Shown here piece after piece: positions 50,331 through 62,500 of a DNA stretch of 64,000 nt. Every line of letters begins with the position of its first letter. Within the stretch, counting starts at the first letter, position 1. The stretch is from Zonotrichia leucophrys gambelii (lineage: Eukaryota > Chordata > Aves > Passeriformes > Passerellidae), in contig NC_088178.1 in NCBI RefSeq assembly GCF_028769735.1, positions 16,380,357 to 16,444,356 of the forward strand, read 5' to 3'. The notes beneath the pieces were generated by a model. It made no database searches and was not told where the DNA came from. It worked only from the letters and a program-made list of their open reading frames with translations. The translations under genes were made by a program, and so were the position numbers.

Positions 50331-51130
50331 ATGTAATTGTGGTGGTGGTTGTTGTTATAAATAGTGCAAAGGATTTAGAAGCTATTTAGTCTTTTTGGGC
50401 AGGATCCACAAGTGTTCTGTGTATTATAACCGTAAAGCTCTTGTATTTAGCTATCAAAACCTTCCCAGTTGTGATTGGTCCAATTCACTCATTTTTGTTT
50501 GGCTCCAGTGCAGGGTCAGGATGCTCTGCTCTTCACAGGAGCAGGGCTTGGCCTCCAAGCCTGTGGTGTGCTAGATCACATCTGACCTGTACATGCACAC
50601 AGCACCTTAATCGTGCATTTGCATGTGTAACCAGTCTATTTGCATAAAGAGCCATGGTATTTCCACACAGGAATTTTTGAGGTTTGTTCCCAAAATTAGT
50701 GCTGCATTTTTCCTCTCCTGGAGTGAAATGCAAATATTTATTTATTGACAGAGCTGGAGCTGATCGTTTTCCCTGTCCCAGTCTGAGATGTCTGTTCTGT
50801 CAGATGAAAACAAGTAGTATTCTGATTTATTTTTAAAGTGCATTTGTTCATAACTGCATTTAAAACAATTAGTGCCTGCGCTCTGCCAGTCCCAGCAGAG
50901 TGCTATATATATATTTGTGTGTGTATGTATATCAAAAGGGGCTGAACGCCCAGAAATTCTCTTGGCAGCCCTGCTGTCTGGTTAGAAAAGGAAGTGAGCC
51001 ACAAAATTTGAACATTCAGTTCTGAGACTTGAAAGCTTTCTGGATTTTATTACTGACTCAACAGGGTTTTCATTATGTATGTGGCCAAGAGGAGAGGTTT
51101 ACGCAAGAGGAACATATTGTAGTTGAATAT
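50331..51130. promoter_or_regulatory. Candidate distal enhancer with octamer cluster
   Basis: This non-coding stretch, about 12 kb upstream of CCN1, holds three perfect POU octamers: ATTTGCAT at 50617-50624 and 50638-50645, and ATGCAAAT at 50728-50735. A CCAAT palindrome, ATTGGTCCAAT, is at 50474-50484. The dense motif content looks regulatory. No conservation data are available to me, so this is an inference; the target gene could be CCN1 or a neighbour. Confidence 0.35.
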
Positions 51131-54100
51131 GTTTGTAATTTTACACATTGTTAAATAATTGAGATAACTAGATGTCTCCTAAATGGGCAAAATAAATTAG
51201 GTGTTAGTGGCAGTGTCACTGTGGCACAGGCAGTCAATATGAAAGAGTGGCTGGCCCCATCTGAAAGCTGATTTCCAGTGCAGAGGGGACCTGATTCAGT
51301 TGCTGAGGGACATTTTGCTGTTGATTGAAGGAGAGCCATCTTTCCCTCAGCTTGTCTTGAAGTCTCTTGCTGACTCTCAGTCTAGCCTCTTTTACTCCAG
51401 ATGATAGCATCTTCAGCTTCCTTTTTTTTTTTTACTTTACTTTTTAGTAAACCAGTGCTGTTCAAACTGCAGTTTGAGGCTATGTTTTCTTCTGCTCTCA
51501 TTTTCATGTTAGTTTTAGGAAGAAAAATATTGTGGCAAGCAGATTATCACGCAAAGAAAGTAAGTGTGGGATGCATGGAGTAAGCTGTAAATACAGACCA
51601 AGGCCATGTCCTGCTGTCCTGGTCGCCTCCTGCAGCAGGGGATGTGCTGTTGGATCCCACCCTGTGGCCAGTCAGCTCTGCCACAAACCAGCTTGACAGC
51701 AAAGCGAATTCCTGTCCCACAGACAACACGGTCCCAGCTAATTTTGCACTTGTTCATGTGATGGGTATTTATTCCTCATTGTCTTATAAAGGTATTTATT
51801 TTTAAGCCTCTGTGGTCTCTGGTGCCGCACAGTCTTAGTGCATGTGTTCTCCTGTCAGTGGGAAAAGCTATCTATATGTGCCTCTGCATTTCACACGTGG
51901 GAAGCCAAGCCATAGGGAAAACAGAAGATCACTGGATAATTCAGGCTGGAATTCCAAACCCAGTCTGAGCCTCTCTCATTCCTGTTTATTTCTCGTGTCT
52001 CTCTCTCCTGGTGTGCACCACTGGGATCAGTCTCGCTCTGCCTCGTGGATAATGCTCCAGAGGTGCTGGAAGGGGGAGGGCTTTGCTTCTCCATGGCGAC
52101 AAGCACCCTTCCCTCATCCCAGCCAAGTTTGCTGCCGACTCCTGCCCAATGTGCCTGCAGGGAGCCGTGCCTGCATCTCTCCTCCCTCCTACTGCAGCCC
52201 CGGGGCAGGGGAGTCGCTGCTCCCCTCCAGCAGGCACCGTGATGCTGTGCTGTGGCTGCACCCTGCTCCTGCCCTTAACAGCAAACCCCATGGTTACTAG
52301 AACGTGCCTGACCTCGTTTTCTGTCTATTTTAAAAACTATATAGCTTTGGGCATATGACACCTCCAACATTGTAAATAGAGCTGGGTAACCTTTCATTTC
52401 TGCATCCGATCTGTTCCGCTTATTTTGTCATGTATCTTCACGGCGAAACATTAGTCCCTGTGCCCTTGGAAGAGATTAATGTGAGGCAGTGTTTAATGCA
52501 GCAACAGTCAGCCCGTGGCACTGAACCATGTGCAGGTCAGCAAAGCTCAGTGTTTCCTTGCTGGCACTACATAATTAGTTTCACTGAGGGTAAGCACCAT
52601 ATGCAAAGCAGATCCCCTTTTAATGTGGGAAATGCAGCATGTGCCTGCCCAGCTGTGTACCAAACACAGCTGGTTTACCAGCCTTTTCCCGCTCACCCCT
52701 GTGCTGCTGTGCAGGGTGACCTGTGGCAGGACTGTGCAGGGGTTGGGATGCTCGCTGATCCTCACACCCACAGCAGGGACTGCACTGCTGAGCTTTCCAG
52801 GGATGCAGGGGGAGCTTGGGAAGCTGACAGTGCTGATGTCCGGGGAGGTAACTGGGAGCAATCATAACAACTCACTCCCTCTCCCTCACTGCCCTGAGAG
52901 CTCAGGGGTGTGTGGTACATGCCCAGCATCTCCTGGCCCTGAGAAAGTTTTCATTTGTGGCTTCTAGTCTCAAGGATGTGGGCTGCTCCTGCTTTATATT
53001 TAATGTTTATGTAAGGTTGTTATGCTGGCTTTCTTGCTATAGGCATTTGTGTTAGTCACTTCTGCCTGCTGGTTTGCCCTCTATTTTTGAGTCCAGTGGA
53101 TCTATTTCAGCCAACCCCGCAGTGAAAGTATTTGTTTCCAAGAGATTAAGCCAGAGGCAGAGCCCAGGAAGGGAAGGTGAGGAGCTGGGGGAAGAGGGTT
53201 TTGCCAGTGCCCTTGGAGAGCTGATGGCCTGAGCCCAGCTCCAGTTAGAGGCTGGAGGGGGAATCCAAGGTGGGAATGCACAGGGAGGGGCCGTGAACAC
53301 CCTGACCACAGAGGGTGTCTCCTTGGTGCTTGTATGGTCTTCAGGGACTGGAAAGTCCAACCGCAAGACGCAAATCCATAGGAAATGGAGTCTCATTAGT
53401 TCTACTGCCCACAACTTGCTCATGGCTCCACCAGTGCTTCCAAGTGTTTGGTTTGGTAGAAGGGCTATTGGAAAATGGGCACTTGTCTTCTCTGAGTCAC
53501 CCTACCTTTCCACTCCCCAGGGTCAGGGTGTTTCCCAGGCCAGGGGGCTGCTAGAGAAGGTGATGTCCAGCTGTCTGTCATCACACAGGCATCCAGCCTG
53601 CATCTGGTGTGCTGGCACACAGCAAGCCATCCGGTTCTTCATGTTTTTGCCAGAGATTTTACTAACCAGAAAAATGTGGCATTATAAGAAGGCTGTACCA
53701 GCTTGTTATTCATATCCTTTCCTGGGCGAGAAAGAGCCAGAAAGCACGTTTTAAATGTAGCCATGGTCAGATGGTGTGGCGAGTGCTGGAAGCTTGGGAT
53801 GGTCTGGCAGAAAAATAATTTCCCCTTTTAAAACCACGGAGCAGTTCTTGTTCCTCCACACTCCAGCTGGTTAGCTTGGCTGCACTACCCAGGCATGGAG
53901 ACATGGCGGACCCACATCCAGTGCCTTCCAGCACCCCTGGGTGAGCCTTTGCTGCTGCAGTTTGAGGGAAGGCTCTGCCCAGCTTTTGGCTGCCAGAGAA
54001 GAGAGACCAGGGCAGGAGTTCAAAGGCGTCCTTTCCTCTTCCCTCGCTGGCAGCTTAGCAGCTCATTTGTGATGCAAAGAATCTGTGGGGATGTCAATGT

Positions 54101-57100
54101 CACCGTGGGAGGGTGAGCATCCCCACCGGGAATAGAGCCAGCAGTGCTCAGCAGAGGATCAGGGGTGCTGTGAGTGTGGTGCTGCCTCTTCAGGTTGGGC
54201 TCCTGTTGGTTCATTTGCTGCCACTCAGTCCTGCTGTCCTCAGGAGAGTGATGGCAGGTAGTAGCACAGGACCTGGGAGATGCTGTGCAACAAAAAAAAA
54301 AAAAAAAGAAGGAAAAAATAGCCCTTCAGGAGTATTGCTTGGGAAAAATTACCTGAATGCTTGGGCAACCACTGTTCCATCCATGCTAACACAGGCTCAG
54401 GTTTTGTGGAGCTGAAAGCACTGCCAAGCTTTTTCCTCCTGCTTGTGTAAAGCTGCACTTCCACCTCCTGTCTCCCCACTCCAGAAACACAACAGCTCTG
54501 TGACACAGAGTTTTCCAAATGTGATACATTTCTCTAAAACTGCTTTCAAATGTTCCTAACAAGAAACTGTGCTACTCATTTTGCCCATGGTCCCACACGG
54601 CTGCCAGCAGCGTGGGTGCACAGCAAGGCTGTGGGCACAGCCCTGCCTTGGGCACAGGGAGCTGCCAGCCATCACAAACACACCTCCACCAAAAGGGAGG
54701 TAATGCTGGGGAGGTGCCACCAGTGCCCTCTGTGCCCTGCCCCAGCTGTCCTGGCTTGCTGGCCACCTCACTGCTGGTTTGAGTCCTGTGCCAGCTGAAG
54801 CAGGCAGCCAGCAGCTCGCAGCCAAGCCTCAGCCCAGAAACAGCACATCTGGACATGTGAGCTGCTCCTGGGGATGAACCCCTACACAACCTGGGCTGAG
54901 CCAGCCCACCCCTGCTTGCAGGAGGGGTCCCTGGGAGGGTTTGAGAGGCAGGAGGGCAAAGGCACTGCTGTGGCTCTGCAGACCTAAGGAATTCAAGTGA
55001 AATGGTAATGCCATCCTCTGATGCTCCTGCCCTGTGACCTTTCCGTCTTCCTCTATAAAGAGGCTCCTTCCTAAAAAGGGGAAGGCAGTGCTTCACTATC
55101 AAATCTAGTCCATTATAAACAAAATGATGGAGAGATTTGCCTCCTCTGAGCCCACCTGTCAGTGTTTGTAGTTTTACTATCATATTTTCCAACATCTTCC
55201 CAGTGTTTTTCTCTCCTCTGTTGCTGTACACAGAAGCAGAGGAAACTTGCCTGTGCAGAGGAAAAAATGAACCAGGTTTTCTTAGATGTTCTAATAACAG
55301 CCTGAAAAGGCTTCACACGTTGATCCCATGCCATTTTAGTCATCAGAGGCTTTATTTACAAGTATAGCTTGCTCTAAAAAAAACCAAAGCAAAAACACTG
55401 TAGACCTTCTGTAAGTACAGATCATGTGGCTGCTTGAACAAAAAAATCTCCAAAGAAAATTTTAAGTAAGTTCAAAACATATTGCTTATCTGTTTTTTAA
55501 AAAAAATCCAAACATGAATATTGTCTTCAGGAGAAGATAGTACCATTCAACAATGCTAAATGAGTGTTACAGTACAAGTACCCTTTGCAGATCTCCTGGT
55601 CTTGTTTCAGGATCATAAATGTTTGAACTCTTTGAGGCAATAGTCCTTTACAGCAAAGCTATCAGCCTGGATGGGCTGCAGCCACCTGGAACCTCTCAGG
55701 ATAGTCTGATACTTCACAGCCAGGCACTTTAAGGGAGTGAGATTTATAAATTATTTTTATTGCAAAGGGATTTTTATTGAGAGGGATGCACAGAAGGCAG
55801 TGGTGCCAGCAGGGCATTGTGGAGCTGCCTATCTTTGGCAGAACCTTGCAGGTGACTCCAGCTGTCCTCATGAACTGCATGTGGAATTTCTTATTTAGTT
55901 TTCTTGTTTGAAGGCAAAAATTAAAATGGTTTCACTGGAGGGGACTGAGGAGGTGGATTCTGATAGCCACAACAGTGCAGCAGGGGGGGTTATGCAGCCT
56001 CAGAGGATTTGGAGCAGTGCTAAGACTGCTCTAAATTTTTCAAGCTATTAACAAATTGTAGCAGTTGTCATCCTGGAGTGCACTGGGGTCCAGCCAAAAT
56101 CTTCTCGTGTCCACTGAGCTGCTGGCAGGTTCTCTGCTTGGTGATGGCACAGGATCACATGCAGTAGAGCATCACCTCAGTGTGGGCCAGAGACACAGAT
56201 CGTCTGTTTTGGCCAGCCCCAAAACTCCCTGGTGCAGAGGATGACACAGGTGGATTTTGGAATAGTCTCATTTCAGTTAGAGGAAATAAAAAAAGTCAGA
56301 AGGCAAGAAGGTGAGGTGATTACACCATATGGGTAATCAGGTGTCACACTGAAAAGAGCCAGCATGAGGCTCTGGGTTCATCTGGAATAGAGAGCAGCAA
56401 GTTATATGCAAATATTTTATTTCATTAAGAAAAGTAGCATCTAATCTGTCTGGAAAAGAGTAAACTTTGTTTCCAGAGAAGTCCTGCTTTTTAAAAATTT
56501 TTGTTTGCCATCATACACATTGTGTTAATTAAAGTATTTTAGTCAAAGCAAATGTGACGCAGAAGATTCAGGGTGCCATTTGATAAACAATGGGCTGCAA
56601 GTTGTCAAGGGGGAAAAAAAAGAGGCAAGTCTGGCACATGCTAAATCCATTCCTTTCTGTGCAGGAAGGAAAATAACAATTTCTTTCCCATACAGCTGAA
56701 GTTTTTCATAATCTGCATTGCTCTAAGTTCAACACTGGCCAGCAGCAGCAGGACATGTGCCTGTAGGGATGCCCTTTGCTAGGAAAGGTAAATCCAGTGA
56801 GACACTGCCAGGCTCTCCATGACCCTGTGGCTGGTGCAGGGGTTAGAAGCAATATTGGCTGCATCTGGACACAGGGTTAATTAGTTTTCTCTGCCAAAAA
56901 GCAGTAGGCAGCATCTGCAGCATGCTGAATGGTTTTCTGTTGGGGCCAGGTCTACTCACAGTGCCTGGTTTGGTCAAAGGTTGTTTCTGTGCCTCAGATG
57001 CCTAAACTGATTTGTTTTACAGCATTACCAATTACTGACTCAAGATGGTGACACAAACAGTGCAAAGTTTGGATCTCATCTTTCTCATGTTGGCTGACAA

Positions 57101-59341
57101 GTTACTCCTAAAATAGCAATTGTCTAATGGGGAAAATCCCACAGATCTAGGCAGGAGGGTTTTAAAAATAGCCACCATTACTGGTAAAAGTCCCAAAGTA
57201 ACTTTTGAACCATGCTGTGGCTAAAGACTGTGAACATGTACCTGTTATCAAAAAAAAAAGGAGTGAAAGGCTGGCAAGAATTCCCTTTCAGTCGGCCTGG
57301 CATCAGTGAGTACCTGCAGGTCAGCAGAGAATGTATTTATAGTTTTAACCACATGAAGCGAGAAAGCCTTATGCTCGCCCTGTATTTTTCCATCAAAGAG
57401 GTGAAGTAATTCAGAGTTTGTGAATAGATCTCTGTTCTTGGACCTTCCTTTTTGACCCTGAATCCCTTTATATAACAGTCTTCTGTTCCTCCTGTGGATA
57501 TGTTTTTTTGCCGGGAAAGTTATTTTTGGAATGATGGTTTATAATTGATATTGATGTATGCAGTAAGGCTTTTATATATATTCTCTGTGCTCACACTTGT
57601 TTTATATAATCACCACCAAAATTCAACCCACTTGCTTTCAGTTTTCTTCCCATGTTTACCTCTGCTTTTCTTTTCTTCCTATTTTTAAGTTTTTTCAAGC
57701 ACATTGTTGGACATCAAGGATTCAGTTCAAAGTCCAGAGGTGCAATTATATCTCTTCTGTTTGTGCACAAGTATTGCTGCCTTAGTAAATTGTCACATGA
57801 TGCCATCTACCTGGGCTTTTTGTTTGGGGGAAAGCTAGTGAGCTGTTTTAATGTGTTTGTGTGCACTCAAAAAGACAAGAGAATGAATCAGTGCATGTTC
57901 AGGACCTATTCTGCTTCTTCCATAAACACCAGAAGGGAGGGTAGAGTGGGGAAAGAAAATTTTTCTACTCAGTTTGTGGAAACCTAAATCTGTCCCTCTT
58001 ACAAATAAAGACCAAAAATCCCAGTCTTAAAACCCTCATGTACAGAAACAGCTGAAATTTTACTGGACAGTGACTTCGCAGCACAAAGCCACACTGGTTT
58101 GACATAAGAGCTCTCTGTCCATCTGCATTTTGAGATACTGTCAAAATGCAGGAATGAAAACACATTCCAGCAGAAGGATGGAGACTGGAAGCTTTTGCTG
58201 GGAGGGTGCTGTTGAATAGAGGCATGTTTTCTTTGCTTCATTTCTCTGCTTCTCTGGAAAAACCTAATAAACACAGCTAATTTTTCTGAGGGAACAGATA
58301 TAAGGTCTTCTTGCAAAAGGTTTTTTTCAATGTAAACTGTACTCAGACTGGGATCCCTACCAGTGTTATTATGCTCCTAAATCTTGCTTATCCATACCAT
58401 TGGGTTGGCCTTGCCTTTCAGAAGTAATGAGTATGTATGTTTCCCAAACTCAATATGGGCTTCAGAAGCCTTAAAAATCTTAAAAATTCTTGACTTCTGC
58501 TGAAATGCCTTAAGATCTGGCAGCTAAATGTATGAAAGGCTCCACCTTGTTTGTAGTCAGAAGAATGCCTCTTTTGAACAAAATCAGGTTCAATAACACA
58601 CATTTGAAAAAGTCCTGGAAGTTTATGATGTCAGTGACTTGTCTTGGGGGGCAAATAATGCTGGACCTCATACTGGTTTTCTTTAAGGAAAATTTTTACT
58701 CTTGTTTTGTTTCCCAGTTCAAGAGCTTTTTTGTGAATGAGATAATCTGTTATTCTCAAAAGTACAACTAGGTACTTTTTAGACTGTTGATTCCCAGATC
58801 TGAACAGATACTCTCCAACAGGTGGTAAAGTAATTTTGTCTCTAACGTGTATATAGATCATTACAGGCTGCATCCCAGAGCAGGTGTTCATGGATGGGGA
58901 TGACCATTTTCCATCTGTTTGTTTTATTCCCTGTCTTATTTGTCACTATTAAATGATTACTGCAGTGACAGAACTTCCCAAGTATGCATTACTGAATTTC
59001 TATTTCAGCCTAGAAGGAAGATGATAGCCCTGAGGCATGCACACTGCCAAGGGAAGACAAATATGAACAAAGTGGGGCTTTCAGTTCCCATATCTTTGCA
59101 AGATCTTTTCTTTAAGCCTTACAGAGTTATTTTAGTAATGAGCTTCTGCCAACACAGGCTCAGCTGCAGAGCCATCAAGGGCAGAGGCAGAGCTGAGCAG
59201 AAAGCAGGGCAGGAGAAGGGTGGTCAGGAGAGCTCTGCAGGTGATGCTGTGCCCAAGGAGGGGGCAGAGGGACAGATGGACACAAGCTGTGCCCAGGCAT
59301 GGGAGCTGCCTCCCGTGCAGCTGAGGCTCTCCCTGGCCAGC
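51131..59341. other. Intergenic, no gene seen
   Basis: No exon of a known gene recognised; DDAH1, the expected neighbour, was looked for without success. An A homopolymer of about 16 bases is at 54292-54307, flanked by unremarkable sequence. GC-richer patches at 52.0-54.3 and 54.6-55.0 kb yield open frames without motifs. Confidence 0.5.
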
Positions 59342-59500
59342 GTGCCAGGCTGGGGGGAGCGGTGCCAGGCTGCGGGGAGCAGTGCCAGGCTGCAGGGAGC
59401 AGTGCCACGCTGGGGGGAGCACTGCCACGCTGCAGGGAGCAGTGCCACACTGCAGGGAGCAGTGCCAGCTGCAGGGAGCAGTGCCAGGCTTCAGGGAGCA
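59342..59500. repeat. 20-bp minisatellite, 8 copies
   Basis: The unit is GTGCCAGGCTGCAGGGAGCA with point variants and one 19-bp copy. Copies start at 59342, 59362, 59382, 59402, 59422, 59442, 59462 and 59481. It makes up the C-terminal half of a 202-codon plus-strand open frame and open frames on the other strand. The repeat period is not a multiple of three, so the translated repeat drifts between frames. Confidence 0.93.
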
Positions 59501-62500
59501 GCCAGCTCTGTGCCTGTGCTGAGGTAAGGGAGAGACTGGGAACCTTGTCCTAGGCCCTGATGAAGGCAGTGGGCATAAGCTCAGGGGACCAGTTAAGTTC
59601 AGCCTAACATGTCAAGCTGGACCAATTGAGGAAAATTATATAACCCAGCACTATTTTCTTGGTTACCAGTACTGTCAGTTAACAGCCTAAACTTAAGTTA
59701 TAAAGTGTATTTTTATTCCACTGCTCAGTTCCATTTGTCTAAAAATATTCTACAGTCTTAAATAGATGCCATCATAAACGGAAGTTCTTCTGCAAAAACA
59801 TGGCATTATTAGAGACCAATCCTGATCCCTCATCCCTAAGAGCATTTGTTGTTCTCAGAGTGTAGGTAAGAACCAAGTTACCAAATATGCATCAGATTTA
59901 AAGAGCAAGAGTTCAGTTAGCAGTGTGGCACCTCACTGAAATGGCAGAGCTCAGGGTTACAAAAAGTCTGGGCAGGCCAGTGCTCAGCTGGCAAAGTGCT
60001 CCAGAAGTGCTGGGTCAGCTCAGCATCAGGGCTATGAGATCCAAGAGCACAGGGATTGGCACCAGCTATTATTTTTAAGGTGCTGAGTCAGTGTAGCCTC
60101 AAACGATAAGGGCTGGTTGGTTTGCCATTGGCAGCTGCAGGTTCCCAGTGGAAGAGCTGGCTGTTTCCCATGGAGAGGAGCTGCTCCCTATGGTAGAGGG
60201 CAGCCAGGGAGCCAGGGCTGCAGCTTGCTTGCAGTCCAGAGTGAAGCAGCTAAGAGAAGCATGAACTTTCCTGCATCCTAGTACACCTCTGGAGTTTGGA
60301 CTGCTGGTGCTGGTTTTGCAGAAGGGTGGGGACTGTTGGCTCCTGACACCAATCTACAACTCCCTGATGTATTTCTCCTTCCAGGTGTATAGTTTTCATA
60401 AATCTTAGATTTTTAGAAATGGCAGCATAAAGTTTGATTTCTGTTCAGCAGAAAGCCTTCTTTGTGACCCTCTTCACGTGCTCCATTGATCTTGAAAGGC
60501 TTTCCCTATAGTGGATGGGGCAGCAGGAGGGCTCTGGACCTGGGAGCCAGCAGCAGGAGCAGCCATCTCCTACTGGCAGCCAGCAGACACCTCTGCCAGG
60601 ACAGCAGGGAAAGGAAGGAGCTGTGTGCCCTGGCACAGCACACATTAGAAGTGAATGGCACTGAGGAAAAGGTGTTTGCACAAAACACCTAGAAGCCTTT
60701 CATGCATTTTTTGAGGTGGGGACAGGAAGGCGTTGGGGGAAAAACTGTGGGTTGGAAATGTATTTCCAACTATTTTTAAAGTAAACAAATTCCTTTTGAA
60801 GTTATGGGTTTGTTGCATAAATTGTGCATTTGACAGAGTAAGTGGTGGGATGTTATGGTAATTACTAATGTCCCTAGAATATTTGGTTAACCACTATATA
60901 TAATCCCAAATGCAGTAGCCTTTCCAGGGAGAATTTAGATCTACCCTTTGGGCAGGATTAACTGTTACTCTCTTGTTTCAGCAACTTTTCAATTATTTGA
61001 TTCTAGTACAAGAAGTTTTCCATTTTGAGAGGAAAAAGGTGTCCTTTTGACATCTGACTTATAAAAACAAGTTCCAGGTACCTGTGTGGTGAGCCCTGAG
61101 GTGACTGCCTGGGTACTGGGCAGGAGGGGTGGGAGAACTGTCCTGCCTAAAGTCCAAGCTCTGTTGCAGAAATGGATTTGACTTCTTTCCTCCTTAGATC
61201 CAGACACAGAAAATGCGTTACTGCAATTCTGAGCTCTGTGTTTCAGGTCAGATTCTTGCTGAGATATTAACACTTGAGAAGATACCCATCCCTAACCTGC
61301 TTCTCCTAATAGCAACCAGAACATACCCACCCTGTCTCCACAGTTTTATTTCTGCCTGTTATTTTATACTCATCCTCCTTGTCAGTTTTTCCTAGGAAAG
61401 TCTCCCTTGAGTCAGCACCAGGATGTTTAGGCTCAAGGCAGAAAGGTGATCTCTTCTTCCTAAGCTCAGTTTTCTCTGTGGGAAATGACATATCCTTGGG
61501 CTATCACCCTTGCTTTGTGAATTTAAAATATGGCTTAAAGATACAAGCACATCCACTTAGGTGACTGCCTAAATGAGAATTTTTATTTTGCATATTAGAA
61601 TACAAGAGAGAGACCTATGCTTTCTGGGGAGTTTCTAGTCTGGATCACTTGCCTAGGCTGGGACTCTAAATGATATCAGTATCTCTCTGCTTAGTTTTAG
61701 AGCATGCTTTTATAAATTTTATTTGTATCCAGTTGTTGCTATTCTTTCTCAGCCCATTTGCTGCCTGGTTGGGATACTCCTCTTCCTCTTCATTACTGAG
61801 GCAATAAATATCTGTCAATATGCAGGTCCCAGCTCCCCCATGGTGTGTCCTCTGTGGATTCCAAGCTCTCTTCCTGCATGGGCTCACTCATCCATCCACA
61901 GCCACTTCTTCCCTTGTTTTCCATCTTCATGACAGCTTGTCTCATAAATTCACTCAGGCATCACTGGCCCATCTCCTCCCTACTGCTCTAATAGCAGAGG
62001 AGAAAACATGTCTGTGATGCCTTGATTTTCAGGACATTAACTACAAATAAAATAGCACATTGCAGCCACTTGCCAAGATGTATCCTTATAAGCAAGTTAA
62101 AATAAGATCTTACTCATTGGAGTACAATTTGAAGCTTAAGAAAATGTCATCCGTAAGGCTTCTGTGTAAAATAAACCCAGGTCTAGTTTAAAAAAAAATT
62201 ACTTCAAATACAAATTAAATACATATTTCACTAGGGATTGAGCTTTTCATAATATGCAGAGGTTACAGGATCAAACCTTAACAAGTTCAAATGTAGAAAC
62301 CATGACAATATCTCTGATGTCTTTTTGGGTGTAGAGCAGGCAAACAATACGGTGTGAGGGATTTCTGCATTTAGATATCTGCAGTAGAAATCCAGTAGCC
62401 CAAATATTCTAGAATGGGGCTAATTTCTTGTTTCATTTTCCATCTTCACACTCTCACTTGAAGGCTTCCAGCACTGGCTTTTTAAATTGGTCTGAGAGGC

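Noticed and set aside
54240..54415. A16 tract at 54292-54307 as the poly(A) tail of a processed retrocopy
   Set aside because: There is no recognisable coding sequence upstream and no flanking duplication; a simple homopolymer is enough.
58919..59527. A 202-codon plus-strand frame
   Set aside because: Its second half is the 20-bp minisatellite and its first half has no motif, splice context or family resemblance.
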